The notes: generated by a model not told the origin, from the letters alone. 64,000 nt of DNA from Nocardia sp. NBC_01327 (GCF_035958815.1 NZ_CP108383.1:6262001-6326000); one strand, 5' to 3'. Positions 17,519-26,835 are shown, numbered from the stretch's first letter. A program made the numbers and translations.

Positions 17519-18121
17519 ATGGCCCCGCACCCGCAACGCCGCCGACGGAGCGAGGACCGCCGCGAGCAGATCATCGACGAAGCCCTGAAGACCTTCGCCG
17601 ACAACGGCTATCACGGCGCCTCGATCGCCGAGATCGCCGCGCGCTGCGGGCTCTCGCAACCCGGTCTGCTGCACTACTTCCCGAACAAGGCGGCACTGCT
17701 GGCCGCGGTCCTCGACTATCGCGACCGCCTCGATTACGACCGCCTGGGCTTCAGTCAGCAACTTCGCGGCAAAGACGCACTGGAACGACTGGCCGTGCTC
17801 GTCGAACACAATATGCACGTACCCGGGCTGGTGCGGCTCTTCACCGTGGTCACCAGCGAGGCGGTCACCACCGACCATCCGGCGCGCGACTGGGTGGTCA
17901 ACCGGTACCGCACCTTCGAGACCTACCTCGCCGGCGCGCTCGAGGACGGCATCACCGACGGCACCATCCGCCCCGAGGTCGATACCCGGGCCGTCGCGCG
18001 CCAGATCTTCGCCATGATGGACGGCCTGCAATTGCAGTGGCTGCTCGAGCCCGACAGCGTCGATATGGCGCAACTGTTCCGCGCCTACGTCGACGGGCTC
18101 ATCGAACGCATATCGGCCTGA
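17519..18121 (+). CDS. TetR-family regulator
   Basis: About 200 residues from ATG 17519 (alternative GTG 17456 in the same frame lies against the operator and has no ribosome site). HTH: GASIAEIAARCGLSQPGLLHYFPNKAALL, the canonical TetR recognition helix. The C-terminal ligand-binding domain is helical with no identifiable ligand motif. Divergent from the hydrolase-glucosidase unit with a perfect palindrome between, so local repression is likely. The next gene downstream on the same strand has its own KstR-type operator. Confidence 0.87.
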   Translation: MAPHPQRRRRSEDRREQIIDEALKTFADNGYHGASIAEIAARCGLSQPGLLHYFPNKAALLAAVLDYRDRLDYDRLGFSQQLRGKDALERLAVLVEHNMHVPGLVRLFTVVTSEAVTTDHPARDWVVNRYRTFETYLAGALEDGITDGTIRPEVDTRAVARQIFAMMDGLQLQWLLEPDSVDMAQLFRAYVDGLIERISA

Positions 18122-18165
18122 ATCGCGCCTGCCTGCCGGCCGTGTCCTCCGATAGCATCATGAAC

Positions 18166-18179
18166 TAGAACGCGTTATA
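18166..18179. promoter_or_regulatory. KstR operator match (TnnAACnnGTTnnA)
   Basis: TAGAACGCGTTATA fits the published KstR consensus TnnAACnnGTTnnA at every fixed position. Flanking bases extend it to a 22-bp near-palindrome (18162-18183, GAACTA... TAGTTC). KstR is the TetR repressor of cholesterol catabolism in mycobacteria and rhodococci and is relieved by steroid CoA thioesters. The site is 52 bases before GTG 18235 of the KstD-like gene. Confidence 0.75.
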
Positions 18180-18234
18180 GTTCGGCACGCTTGTCATGGG
18201 TGGGCGTTCTTCGTTCTGGAAGGTGGTCGCAAAG

Positions 18235-19839
18235 GTGCGGACCTGGGATTCTTCGGCCGATGTCGTGGTGGTCGGCTACGGCGGCGCGGGCGTCGCGGCA
18301 GCACTGGCCGCGCGCGAATCCGGCGCGGACGTACTGGCCCTCGACCGGTTCATCGGCGGCGGCGCGACCACACTGTCCGGCGGCATCATCTACGCCGGCG
18401 GCGGCACCTGGGTGCAGCGCGCCGCGGGGGTCACGGACGATGTCGACACCATGCTCGCCTATCTGCGCGCCGAGGTCGGCGATGCGGTGAGCGAGCAGAC
18501 GCTGCGGCGGTTCTGCGAGGGATCGGCGGCCATGATCGACTGGCTGACCGGGCACGGGGTGCCGTTCCAGCCCTCGCTGTGCCCGTACAAGACCTCGTAC
18601 CCGACCGATGAGCACTACCTGTACTACTCCGGCAGCGAAAACTCCGGCGGTTTCCGGGAATTGGCGGCACCGCGGCAGCGCGGACATCGCGCACACGGGC
18701 GCGGCGTCTCGGGTAAGAAGCTGTTCGGGCCGTTGGCGGCCTCCGCCGCGAAGCACGGTGTTCGGACGCAAACCGCCACCCGCGCAACGGGACTCGTGGT
18801 CGAGGACGGCCGCGTGGTCGGTGTGGAGGCCATTACGCTCGCCGGCGCCTCCGAGGCGGTGCTCAAGAGATTCACGGCGCTGGCCAAGATTTCCGCCAAA
18901 CCCGGTGTGTACCACCCGGGTTTGCGGCAGCTGGTGCAGTCGCAACTCGATCGGATGGAGCGCCGTTACGGCGTGCCGGTGCGCATCGAGGCGCGCTCCG
19001 GCGTCATTCTCAGCACCGGCGGGTTCATTGCCAATGGCGCGATGGTCGCACGCCATGCCCCGGCCTATCCGTGGGCCGAGGGCCTGCCGCTCGGCACCGC
19101 CGGTGACGACGGCAGCGGTATCACCATGGCCGAGGCGATCGGCGCGGCCACCGGCAAGATGGATGCCATGTCGACCTGGCGGTTCATCGCACCGCCGAGC
19201 GCGTTCTTCGGCGCCATCGCCGTGGATGCCGACGGCCGGCGCATGATCGACGAATCCCGTTACGGCGCGGCCATGGGCGCGGCGATCGCCACGAGCCCCG
19301 GCAACCGGGCCTGGCTGCTGCTGGATTCGGATCTGGTCGCCGAATCCCGCACGCAGATCGGGCCGCAATCGGTGTGGTTCCAGCGCATGCAGGCCGAGCG
19401 GCTCATGCGGCTCAGCCCGATCACCGGTAAGTCGATCGAGGATGTGGCGGCTCGCGCGGGCATCGAACCGGCCGCGCTGCGCAAAACCGTGGACGCGCAC
19501 AATCGCGCGATCGCGGAGAACCTGCCCGATCCGATGGGCAAGCCGTCCGATATTCGCCGCCCGCTGCGCAATGGGCCGTTCCAGCTCCTCGACATCTCCT
19601 TCAAGGCCAAGCTGACCTACCCGATGCCGATGCTCACACTGGGCGGGCTGCTGGTCGATGAGGACACCGGCGCGGTACGCAATACCGACGGCGGCACCAT
19701 TCCCGGCCTGTACGCGGCGGGCCGGGCAGCGGTCGGGGTCTGCTCCAACTCCTATGTCAGCGGACTCTCGCTGGCCGACTGCGTCTTCTCCGGCCGCCGG
19801 GCCGGCGCGCACGCCGTTCAGGCGCTGAGCACTCGCTGA
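18235..19839 (+). CDS. FAD-dependent 3-ketosteroid dehydrogenase-like flavoprotein
   Basis: 534 residues from GTG 18235 (GGAAGG upstream); an ATG at 18196 in the same frame would add 13 residues but lies just 12 bases from the KstR operator and has no purine-rich site. Rossmann FAD motif VVVVGYGGAGVAAALAA at the start; FAD_binding_2 features GVILSTGGFIANGAMV and GLYAAGRAAVGVCSNSYVSGLSLADCVFSGRRAG at the end. The C-terminal Tyr-bearing loop is NSYVSG rather than the YPGPG of classical KstD, so the exact position oxidised in the steroid ring is uncertain. The KstR site supports a role in sterol breakdown. Cytosolic. Confidence 0.8.
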   Translation: MRTWDSSADVVVVGYGGAGVAAALAARESGADVLALDRFIGGGATTLSGGIIYAGGGTWVQRAAGVTDDVDTMLAYLRAEVGDAVSEQTLRRFCEGSAAMIDWLTGHGVPFQPSLCPYKTSYPTDEHYLYYSGSENSGGFRELAAPRQRGHRAHGRGVSGKKLFGPLAASAAKHGVRTQTATRATGLVVEDGRVVGVEAITLAGASEAVLKRFTALAKISAKPGVYHPGLRQLVQSQLDRMERRYGVPVRIEARSGVILSTGGFIANGAMVARHAPAYPWAEGLPLGTAGDDGSGITMAEAIGAATGKMDAMSTWRFIAPPSAFFGAIAVDADGRRMIDESRYGAAMGAAIATSPGNRAWLLLDSDLVAESRTQIGPQSVWFQRMQAERLMRLSPITGKSIEDVAARAGIEPAALRKTVDAHNRAIAENLPDPMGKPSDIRRPLRNGPFQLLDISFKAKLTYPMPMLTLGGLLVDEDTGAVRNTDGGTIPGLYAAGRAAVGVCSNSYVSGLSLADCVFSGRRAGAHAVQALSTR

Positions 19840-19844
19840 GCTGA

Positions 19845-19880
19845 GCGGGGCCTCCACACACCAGCATTCGCAGGCCCCGC
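19845..19880 (+). terminator. Hairpin after the KstD-like gene
   Basis: GCGGGGCCT (19845-19853) pairs perfectly with AGGCCCCGC (19872-19880) across an 18-base loop, a few bases after the stop codon. No U-tract. Confidence 0.5.
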
Positions 19881-19951
19881 GCACCGGAGTAGCCTTCGAT
19901 TCGCGGACACACCGGCAGCTCTTCCGAGAGGTTTTCCGAACGGAGGTTGGC

Positions 19952-20992
19952 ATGAAAGCTGTGCAATATCGGACCGTGGGCGGAGCGCCCGAAGTGGTCA
20001 CCGTGCCCGATCCCGAGCCCGGACCGGGTCAGGTGCTGCTGAAAGTCGCGGCCGCCGGAGTCTGTCACTCCGATGTCATGGTCATGAGCCTGCCGGCCGA
20101 GGCCATTCGATTTCCGCTGCCGCTCACGCTCGGTCACGAGGGGGCGGGCACCGTGGCGGCGCTCGGATCCGGCGTGGAGGGCGTCCGGATCGGCGACATG
20201 ATGGCCGTGTACGGACCGTGGGGATGCGGTGCGTGCCACAAATGCGCCGAGGGCAAGGAGAACTACTGCCTGCGCGCGACCGAATTGCGGATCTTCCCGC
20301 CGGGTCTGGGCGCGCCGGGCGCGATGGCGGAGTACATGATCGTCGACGATGCGCGCCATCTGGTGCCGCTCGGCGATCTCGATCCGGTGCGCAGCGTGCC
20401 GCTCACCGATGCGGGGCTCACGCCCTATCATGCGATCAAAAGGTCTGTGCCCAAACTGATTCCGGGCAGCACCACCGTGGTGATCGGCGCGGGCGGACTC
20501 GGCCATGTGGCCATTCAGCTGCTGCGCGCCATGACGGCCACCCGCGTCATCGCCCTGGATGTGTCCGAGGACAAGCTCGACCTCGCGCGCCGCGTCGGTG
20601 CGCACGAAACGCTGCTGTCCGATTCCAGCGCACCGGACAAGGTCAAGGCGCTCACCGGCGGCCGCGGCGCCGAGGTGGTGCTGGACTTCGTCGGTGCGCC
20701 GCCCACCGCATCCATTGCCGCCGCCTGCGCGGGGGTCGAATCCGATCTCACCATCGTCGGCATCGGTGGCGGGTCGGTACCCGTCGGATTCGGTTCGCTG
20801 CCTTACGAAACCGCGGTGACCGCGCCCTACTGGGGCACTCGGGCGGAACTGATCGAGGTGCTCGACATCGCCCGCGGCGGTGAGGTCGAGGTGCATGTCG
20901 AGACCTTCGGCATCGACGAAGCGCCCCTGGCTTATGAGCGATTGCACGCGGGCACGATCGATGGTCGTGCGGTGATCCTGCCCAATTCGTAA
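19952..20992 (+). CDS. Zinc-dependent alcohol dehydrogenase (MDR superfamily)
   Basis: 346 residues, ATG 19952 with GGAGG five bases upstream. Catalytic-zinc ligands in GVCHSD and GHEGAG; structural-zinc loop CGACHKCAEGKENYC with four Cys. Coenzyme motif GAGGLGHVA and an acidic residue after strand 2 (ALDVSEDK) indicate NAD+ rather than NADP+. Family members oxidise aliphatic or aromatic alcohols. It sits between a steroid-type flavoprotein and luciferase-like oxidoreductases, a typical catabolic neighbourhood, but has its own upstream gap after a terminator. Confidence 0.92.
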   Translation: MKAVQYRTVGGAPEVVTVPDPEPGPGQVLLKVAAAGVCHSDVMVMSLPAEAIRFPLPLTLGHEGAGTVAALGSGVEGVRIGDMMAVYGPWGCGACHKCAEGKENYCLRATELRIFPPGLGAPGAMAEYMIVDDARHLVPLGDLDPVRSVPLTDAGLTPYHAIKRSVPKLIPGSTTVVIGAGGLGHVAIQLLRAMTATRVIALDVSEDKLDLARRVGAHETLLSDSSAPDKVKALTGGRGAEVVLDFVGAPPTASIAAACAGVESDLTIVGIGGGSVPVGFGSLPYETAVTAPYWGTRAELIEVLDIARGGEVEVHVETFGIDEAPLAYERLHAGTIDGRAVILPNS

Positions 20993-21020
20993 GCGCGAAG
21001 CCGGAACATCGTGCGAACGC

Positions 21021-21962
21021 ATGCGGTTGCACTGGGTCGTGAACCTCGGAATAGCTCTCGCCCAGGCGAATACCACGAACTATGTCGATGCGATCGTGCT
21101 CGCGGCACGCGAGGCCGCGCAGGCGGGGGTGCGATCGGTGTGGTTCGGCCAGCGGATGGATTACGACTCGGCCGCTCTGGCTGCCATTGTGGGCCGGGAG
21201 GTGCCGCAGCTACAGGTGGGCACCTCGGCGATTCCGGTGGTCGGGCGCCATCCACTGCTGGTCTCCGCACAGGCCCAGACCACGCAGGCGGCCACGCACG
21301 GGCGCTATCACCTGGGGCTGGCGGTCGGATCCAGCTTTGCCGCAGGCGCTTTCGGCGTGCCGTTCGATCGGCCCATCACCCGCCTGCGCGAATTCCTCAC
21401 CGCGCTGCGGGAATTGCTCGATACCGGCACGGCCGACTTCCACGGTGAACTGCTCACCGCCACTCCCCCGATGCCCACCGCCCTGCCCGGCGCGCAGCCG
21501 CGGGTGCCGGTGCTGGTCGCGGCCATGGGGTCGCAGTCGCTGCGGGTGACCGGCGAACTCGCCGATGGCACGCTGCCGTATCTGGCGGGCCCGAAAACCC
21601 TCGGCGAGCACATCGTTCCGGCCATTACCAAGGCATCCTCGACACCGCCGCGCATTGTCGCGTTCGTACCGGCGGTGGTCACCGCCGATGTGGAGGCGGC
21701 GCGCGCCGAGGCGGTGCGGCAGCTCTCGTTCTACGACCAGGTGCCCTCCTACACCCGGGTCATCGAACTCGAAGGCGCGACCCGGGCCGCGGACCTGGCC
21801 GTGATCGGCGACGAGGAGACCGTCGCCGCCCAGATCCGGCGCTATTTCGAGGCCGGTGCCACCGAGGTCGTGCTCACCAGCACCGATCTGGCCGGGCCGG
21901 AGGATCAGCGGCGGACCTGGAAGCTGCTCGGCGAGCTGGGTTCTGGAATCTCGACGAATTAA
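21021..21962 (+). CDS. Luciferase-like (LLM) flavin/F420-dependent oxidoreductase
   Basis: 313 residues from ATG 21021; a GTG at 21039 is an alternative. TIM-barrel LLM features: VRSVWFGQRMDYDSAALAAIVG, VQVGTSAIPVVGRHPLLVSAQAQTT, GRYHLGLAVGSSFAAGAFG, and VAAMGSQSLRVTGELADGTLPYLAGPKTL. These fit the F420-dependent branch common in mycobacteria and nocardiae, but cofactor choice is not provable by eye. It follows the alcohol dehydrogenase by 28 bases on the same strand and may be co-transcribed. Substrate unknown. Confidence 0.83.
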   Translation: MRLHWVVNLGIALAQANTTNYVDAIVLAAREAAQAGVRSVWFGQRMDYDSAALAAIVGREVPQLQVGTSAIPVVGRHPLLVSAQAQTTQAATHGRYHLGLAVGSSFAAGAFGVPFDRPITRLREFLTALRELLDTGTADFHGELLTATPPMPTALPGAQPRVPVLVAAMGSQSLRVTGELADGTLPYLAGPKTLGEHIVPAITKASSTPPRIVAFVPAVVTADVEAARAEAVRQLSFYDQVPSYTRVIELEGATRAADLAVIGDEETVAAQIRRYFEAGATEVVLTSTDLAGPEDQRRTWKLLGELGSGISTN

Positions 21963-22063
21963 TGTCTCAGCCTTGTGATCCGCTGCTGGTCAGGCGCATT
22001 TTCTGACCGGGTGCCGGACGCCGGGCCGGGGCCGCGGGCAGAGCCGAGGTCGATACTTTCGAG

Positions 22064-23125
22064 GTGAGTCTCGAATTCCTTTGGTACATCCCGAATCAGG
22101 TCACCCCGGGGCACCGCGGCGAGCCGGTCACGACCGATCACAACAGCCTGGAAACCCTCAGCGCGCAGGCGAAGGCCCTCGAGGAGCACGGCTGGCGGGG
22201 AGCGCTGCTCGGCACCGGCTGGGGCCGGCCGGACACGCTCACCGTCGCCACCGCCCTGGCCGCCCGGACCACGAGCTTCGAACCGCTGGTCGCGATTCGG
22301 CCCGGATACTGGCAACCGGCCCACTTCGCCACCGCCGCAGCAACTCTGGATCAGCTGTCCGGCGGACGGGTGCGCGTCAATATCGTGTCCGGGAAGGACA
22401 ATCTCGGAGCCTACGGTGCGGCCGAGGAAGACCAGGCGCAGCGGTACGGCCGGACCAGGGAGTTCCTGCAGCTCATTCGCAAACTGTGGACGCAGGAGAA
22501 CGTCACCTACCGCGGTGAGCACTATCAGGTCACCGACTCCACCGTCGTACCGCGCATCACCCCGCGCGGGGACCGGTTGCACCCGAAACTGTACTTCGGC
22601 GGCGCTTCCGAGGCGGCCGAGCGGGTCGCGGCGGCCGAAGCCGACGTGCAGCTGTTCTGGGGCGAGCCGCTCGACGGTGTGCGCGAGCGGATCGAGCGCC
22701 TGCGGGCACTGAGCGCGGAACTCGGGCGCGAACACGCGCCGCTCGAATTCGGGCTGCGGATAACCACTTTCGTCCGGGACACCACCGAGCAGGCGTGGGC
22801 GGACGCGGAGGCGAAGGTGGCGCAGATGGCCAGCACCGAAGGCGCGCTGCGCGATCCGCTGCGCAGTGCCGCCGTGGGGCAGCAGCGGCTGCTCGATCTG
22901 GCCGCCCGCGGCGACGTGCTCGACGACAATCTCTACACCGCGCCCGGCCGGTTCGGCGGCGGTGGCGCGGGCACCACCTGGCTGGTCGGCTCCGCCGAGG
23001 ACGTCGCCAAATCGCTGCGCAAGTACCGGGATCTGGGGATCACGCACTTCGTGCTGTCCGACACCCCGTATCTGACGGAGATCGAGCGGCAGGGCAACCA
23101 ACTGCTGCCGCTGCTGCACGAATAG
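22064..23125 (+). CDS. SsuD-like FMNH2-dependent monooxygenase (LLM class)
   Basis: 353 residues from GTG 22064. Starts SLEFLWYIPNQV; LLM landmarks WRGALLGTGWGRPDTLTVATALAARTTSFEPLVAIRPGYWQPAHFATAAATLD, VRVNIVSGKDNLGAYG, and PKLYFGGASEAAERVAAAEADVQLFWGEP. The pattern resembles alkanesulfonate monooxygenases, which release sulfite from sulfonates using reduced FMN. No SsuE-type reductase or SsuABC transporter is adjacent, so the substrate assignment is tentative. Ends at a strong bidirectional hairpin. Confidence 0.82.
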   Translation: MSLEFLWYIPNQVTPGHRGEPVTTDHNSLETLSAQAKALEEHGWRGALLGTGWGRPDTLTVATALAARTTSFEPLVAIRPGYWQPAHFATAAATLDQLSGGRVRVNIVSGKDNLGAYGAAEEDQAQRYGRTREFLQLIRKLWTQENVTYRGEHYQVTDSTVVPRITPRGDRLHPKLYFGGASEAAERVAAAEADVQLFWGEPLDGVRERIERLRALSAELGREHAPLEFGLRITTFVRDTTEQAWADAEAKVAQMASTEGALRDPLRSAAVGQQRLLDLAARGDVLDDNLYTAPGRFGGGGAGTTWLVGSAEDVAKSLRKYRDLGITHFVLSDTPYLTEIERQGNQLLPLLHE

Positions 23126-23138
23126 GCAAGTACGGCAC

Positions 23139-23167
23139 AAGGGTTGGGAGCCCAGCTCCCAACCCTT
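23139..23167. terminator. Bidirectional hairpin terminator
   Basis: AAGGGTTGGGAGC (23139-23151), loop CCA, GCTCCCAACCCTT (23155-23167): perfect 13-bp stem between the convergent monooxygenase and aldo/keto reductase genes. Confidence 0.8.
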
Positions 23168-23176
23168 CCGGTGGTG

Positions 23177-24208
23177 CTACAGCCCGAGGCCGGTGCCGTG
23201 CACGCCGTACTCCTCGATGAGCGCGAGTTCTTCCGCCGTGAGGTCCGGGAAGTTCAGCGCCGCAATATTGTGATCGAGCTGCGCGGTCGAGCTCGCGCCG
23301 ATCAGCGCGGAGGTGACCTCCGGCCGCCGCAGCACCCACTGCAGTGCCAGCTGCGCGAGCGACTGCCCGCGCGCCTCGGCGATCTTGTTGAGCTCGGCGG
23401 TGCGCCGCCGGTAGGTCTCGTCGATCACGTCCGGCGACAGGAACGTGCTGTTGCGCGCCCGCGCGCCGACCGGAATCGACTCCAGGTACTTATCGGTCAG
23501 CAGCCCCTGCGCCAGCGGCGAATACACGATCAGGCCGAAGCCGTCCTGTACGGCAGTGTCCAGCAGGCCATTTCGCTCCGGACGGCGATCGTAGATCGAA
23601 TACCGGGCCTGATCGATGAGCAGCGGCACACCGGCCTGCCGCAGCAGCTCGGCCGCCGCATGGGCACGATCGGGCAGGTAGTTGGAAATGCCGACGTACA
23701 GCGCCTTGCCCTGCTGCACCGCACTGACCAGAGCGCCGACCGTCTCCTCCAGCGGCGTCTCGAGATCGGGGCTGTGGTGATAGAAGATATCGACGTAATC
23801 GGTGCCCAGATCGCGCAGGCTGTGCTCGAGCGAGGTCAGGATCGACTTACGCGACCCGCCCCGCAGATACGGGCTCGGGCCGATCGGATTGCCCGCCTTG
23901 GTCGAGAGGATGAGCTCGTCGCGATAGGGCGCGAGATCCTTGGCCAGCACCCTGCCGAACGTCTGCTGCGCCGCGCGATGCGGCGGGCCGTAGCGGTCGG
24001 CATTGTCGAAATGGGTGATGCCCAGATCGAAGGCGTGCAGGAGGATCTCGCGCTGCGTCGCGAAGGCGTAGTCGGTGCCGAACTTCTGCCACAGGCCGAA
24101 GGAGAAGGCTGGCAGATCGAGCCCGGAGTTTCCGGTGCGGCGGTACGGGATTCGCTCGTACCGGTCCGGTGCGGCGGCGTAGGTCAGTTCGAAAGGGCCG
24201 TGGGTCAT
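23177..24208 (-). CDS. Aldo/keto reductase (YghZ/glyceraldehyde-3-phosphate reductase type)
   Basis: 343 residues from ATG 24208. AKR tetrad visible: Asp and Tyr in FDNADRYG, Lys in ILSTKAG, His in DIFYHHSPD. ISNYLP, QARYSIYDRRPE, and SPLAQGLLTDKYL place it with the AKR14/Kv-beta-like group that includes E. coli YghZ (L-glyceraldehyde-3-phosphate reductase), normally about 345 residues. NADPH-dependent reduction of small aldehydes such as methylglyoxal is the usual activity. It follows the GNAT gene by 20 bases and is likely in one operon with it. Confidence 0.9.
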   Translation of the reverse strand: MTHGPFELTYAAAPDRYERIPYRRTGNSGLDLPAFSFGLWQKFGTDYAFATQREILLHAFDLGITHFDNADRYGPPHRAAQQTFGRVLAKDLAPYRDELILSTKAGNPIGPSPYLRGGSRKSILTSLEHSLRDLGTDYVDIFYHHSPDLETPLEETVGALVSAVQQGKALYVGISNYLPDRAHAAAELLRQAGVPLLIDQARYSIYDRRPERNGLLDTAVQDGFGLIVYSPLAQGLLTDKYLESIPVGARARNSTFLSPDVIDETYRRRTAELNKIAEARGQSLAQLALQWVLRRPEVTSALIGASSTAQLDHNIAALNFPDLTAEELALIEEYGVHGTGLGL

Positions 24209-24228
24209 CGGGTGATTTCGCTTCCGTG

Positions 24229-24936
24229 TCAGGGTGCCTGGACGAGGGTCAGCTGCCCGCGCTTGCGGAGAGTGAATCCCAGCGTTTCGTAGAGGCTGAT
24301 CGCCGTCGTGTTGTGCGCGACGGCATGCAGGAACGGCGTCTCACCGCGCGCCCGAATCCCCGCACCGACCGCCCGCACCAGACGGCTGGCCAGACCCCGG
24401 CCCCGGAACTCGGCATCGGTGCAGACCGCACTGATCTCGGTCCACCCCGGCGGATGCATACGCTCCCCCGCCATCGCGACCAGTCTGCCCTCCACCCGCA
24501 GACCCAGATACGTCCCCATTTCGATGGTCCGCGGCGCGAACGGACCCGGCTCGGTACGGGCGATCAACTCCAGAATCTCGGGCACATCCGCCGCGGTGAG
24601 CTCCGCGAGCTCCGGATCGGCGGCGACCTCGAGCCCGGTGCCGTCCATCTGCACCGACCCGAACTGATCCAGCAGCGACCAGCTCTCCGGCAGCACATGA
24701 CCGTGCCCGCGCAGCGCGGTCACCCCACCCGGCCCGACCACCTCAGCCAGATCAACCCAGTCCTGCTGCTCCAGCACCGGCGGATGCCCGACGAACCGGG
24801 CGACCTCCGGGTCGTACCGCCCGATCTCACCCACCCAGTGGGCGAACCGCCTGTGCTCACCACGCAACGACGCCCGCACGGGGTCATCGAGCGGGTGCAG
24901 CGAGGTATCGACGTCGATGGTCGACTCCGTGGTCAA
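24229..24936 (-). CDS. GNAT-family acetyltransferase (FR47-like)
   Basis: 235 residues. The start is TTG 24936, supported by GGAGGAG six to seven bases upstream; no ATG/GTG fits. The GNAT core is C-terminal (about 120-230): MAGERMHPPGWTEISAVCTDAEFRGRGLASRLVRAVGAGIRARGETPFLHAVAHNTTAISLYETLGFTLRKRG, containing the acetyl-CoA loop RGRGLA and the YETLGF motif. FR47-like members acetylate small amines or amino acids. The first 110 residues carry an additional divergent domain. Substrate unknown. Confidence 0.85.
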   Translation of the reverse strand: MTTESTIDVDTSLHPLDDPVRASLRGEHRRFAHWVGEIGRYDPEVARFVGHPPVLEQQDWVDLAEVVGPGGVTALRGHGHVLPESWSLLDQFGSVQMDGTGLEVAADPELAELTAADVPEILELIARTEPGPFAPRTIEMGTYLGLRVEGRLVAMAGERMHPPGWTEISAVCTDAEFRGRGLASRLVRAVGAGIRARGETPFLHAVAHNTTAISLYETLGFTLRKRGQLTLVQAP

Positions 24937-25081
24937 TGCACACTCCTCCGCTAAGCGTCCGACCAGTGAACGTTAGCGAGGCGCACCACATCGGGCATCG
25001 GTTGCACTCACCGCGATTTCGATGGGCTCAGCTCGAGCCGAATCGGCGACCGGCGGGGCCGGCGTGGTTAGCGTGGCTGGG

Positions 25082-25879
25082 ATGGATCTGCATCTGACTG
25101 GAAAACGCGCCATCGTCACTGGCGGCAGCAAAGGCATCGGGCTGGCCATTGCGCGCGGGCTTGCGGCCGAGGGCGTGGATGTCGTACTCGCCGCCCGCTC
25201 CGCCGAACCGCTCAAAGCCGCGGCACAGGCACTGGCCGAGGAGACCGGCAGGCGCATCCTCGCGATCCCGACCGACACCGGCGACGACGACCAGGTCCGC
25301 GAGCTGGTCCGGCGCACCGTCGAGGAGCTCGGCGGCGTCGACATCCTGGTCAACTCCGCCGCCACGCCCTGGAGCGCCGGCGCCCCCACCGACCTGAACG
25401 CCACCACCGACGAGGTGCTCCGCCACGAAGTCGAAATCAAGGTCCTCGGCTACCTGCGCACCGCCCGCGCCGTCGCCCCGCACTTCATCGAACAGGGCTG
25501 GGGCCGCATCATCAATATCAGCGGACTCGGTGCCCGCCAAGCCAATTCGATCGCCCAGACCATCCGCAATGTCAGCGTCTCCGCACTCACCAAAAACCTC
25601 GCCGACGAACTCGGCCCCAAAGGCATCAACGTCACCGTCGTCCACCCCGGCCTGACCCGAACCGAACGCCTCACCCAGCGCCTCACCACCCAGGCCGAAG
25701 CCGCCGGCACCACCGTCGCAGCCCTGGAAGCCGACCTCCCCGCAAACTCCATCCGCCGAGTGATCGACGCCAGCGAAGTAGCCGACGTAGTCACCTTCCT
25801 CGCCTCCCCTCGCAGCGGCGCCATCACCGGCGACGCCATCGCCGCAGGCGGCGGGGTACCGGGACCAGTCTTCTACTGA
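25082..25879 (+). CDS. Short-chain dehydrogenase/reductase-fold protein with atypical active site
   Basis: 265 residues from ATG 25082. Cofactor site TGGSKGIG and NSAA are classical; NIS with Ser147 is in place. At the usual Tyr-x-x-x-Lys position (about 159-163) the sequence reads QTIRN, so both catalytic Tyr and Lys are absent. GPKGINVTVVHPGLTRTER and the C-terminal GDAIAAGGG are otherwise typical. Homologous SDRs with an RN in place of the Lys are common in actinobacteria, so this may be a distinct subfamily rather than decay. Reductase activity should not be assumed. Confidence 0.85.
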   Translation: MDLHLTGKRAIVTGGSKGIGLAIARGLAAEGVDVVLAARSAEPLKAAAQALAEETGRRILAIPTDTGDDDQVRELVRRTVEELGGVDILVNSAATPWSAGAPTDLNATTDEVLRHEVEIKVLGYLRTARAVAPHFIEQGWGRIINISGLGARQANSIAQTIRNVSVSALTKNLADELGPKGINVTVVHPGLTRTERLTQRLTTQAEAAGTTVAALEADLPANSIRRVIDASEVADVVTFLASPRSGAITGDAIAAGGGVPGPVFY

Positions 25880-25915
25880 CGCAAACGCCAAGTAAGTCAG
25901 GACAATTCACCCACA

Positions 25916-25942
25916 GCCCACTTGCCCCCCAGCCAAGTGGGC
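25916..25942 (+). terminator. Hairpin terminator after the SDR gene
   Basis: GCCCACTTG (25916-25924) pairs perfectly with CAAGTGGGC (25934-25942) over a 9-base C-rich loop, 36 bases after the stop. Confidence 0.65.
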
Positions 25943-26091
25943 CCCGAACCCCAAAGCGCCCGACCGCAACCTCCGAACCACTCCCCCATCGACACCCCCA
26001 AATCCCGCCCCACACGCCCATAACGTGCCGATTTGGAGGAACCAGGGGGTACTGATGTAATCTCATCGAGCACGAAGCGAAGCGAGTGCAA

Positions 26092-26168
<77 letters not shown>

Positions 26169-26835
26169 GGTAGAGGCGGTTTCCGTCCTCCGCGAGGCGG
26201 TTCTACGCAAGGTAACTTGCCAAGAACTTGCCAACATGTGGGGGGCGGTTTCTGCGTTTCTAGCCGAAGAGTGCGGCCCCCGTGCCCACTCAGCCGTGCA
26301 TGAAGTTCTGACAACCTGCTGACTGGTTCGGCTTGCGTCACGGCGCTTCGGAGTGTTCGGGATGTGCTGCCTCGCAGTACATCCCGTTATGCCGACAACC
26401 GGGCACGATGACAAGAGACTGCTCTACAGCCCAATTGTTCTCACCGGACCGGGTTTGCCACCACTAAGAACGCCCTGTCGGTGGAGAACTCGACCTGAGC
26501 GGTCAGAAATCGTCTCCAGAGGCCATATTTCGACGTGAAGGTGGATTTTGTGACCGATCAGGCCAACCACCACAGGTCGCCGCTCATCGGACCGTCGAGG
26601 CAATCTCCGCCACCTACCTGGCACTGCTGCCGCCGACCCACTCTGTCACTGGTTGGAGAAGAGCTTCGGAACTGGAAGGAGAGTCGGTAGACGACATTCC
26701 CGACGAAGGCGTACCGGGCAGAATTGTCACGGCTCATTCCTTCTGCATTGAGATCCCGTGCACTCGATCAGCACGGCGTTGCAGGTTTCGGACCAGCAGC
26801 ATTGGCCGCACATTCAACTGGCTCTGACCGGGCGT
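26169..26835. other. 667-bp stretch without a convincing gene next to tRNA-Pro
   Basis: No frame here has a plausible start, ribosome site and recognisable product. The first 70 bases hold the direct repeat GAGGCGGTT (two copies) and the doublet CTTGCCAAGAACTTGCCAAC. I searched by eye for a second copy of the tRNA 3' end downstream (an att duplicate) and did not find one. The stretch probably is decayed DNA left by earlier integrations. Confidence 0.5.

Noticed and set aside
18175..21076. Minus-strand frames opposite the KstD-like and alcohol dehydrogenase genes
   Set aside because: No recognisable protein; the plus-strand genes carry intact cofactor motifs.
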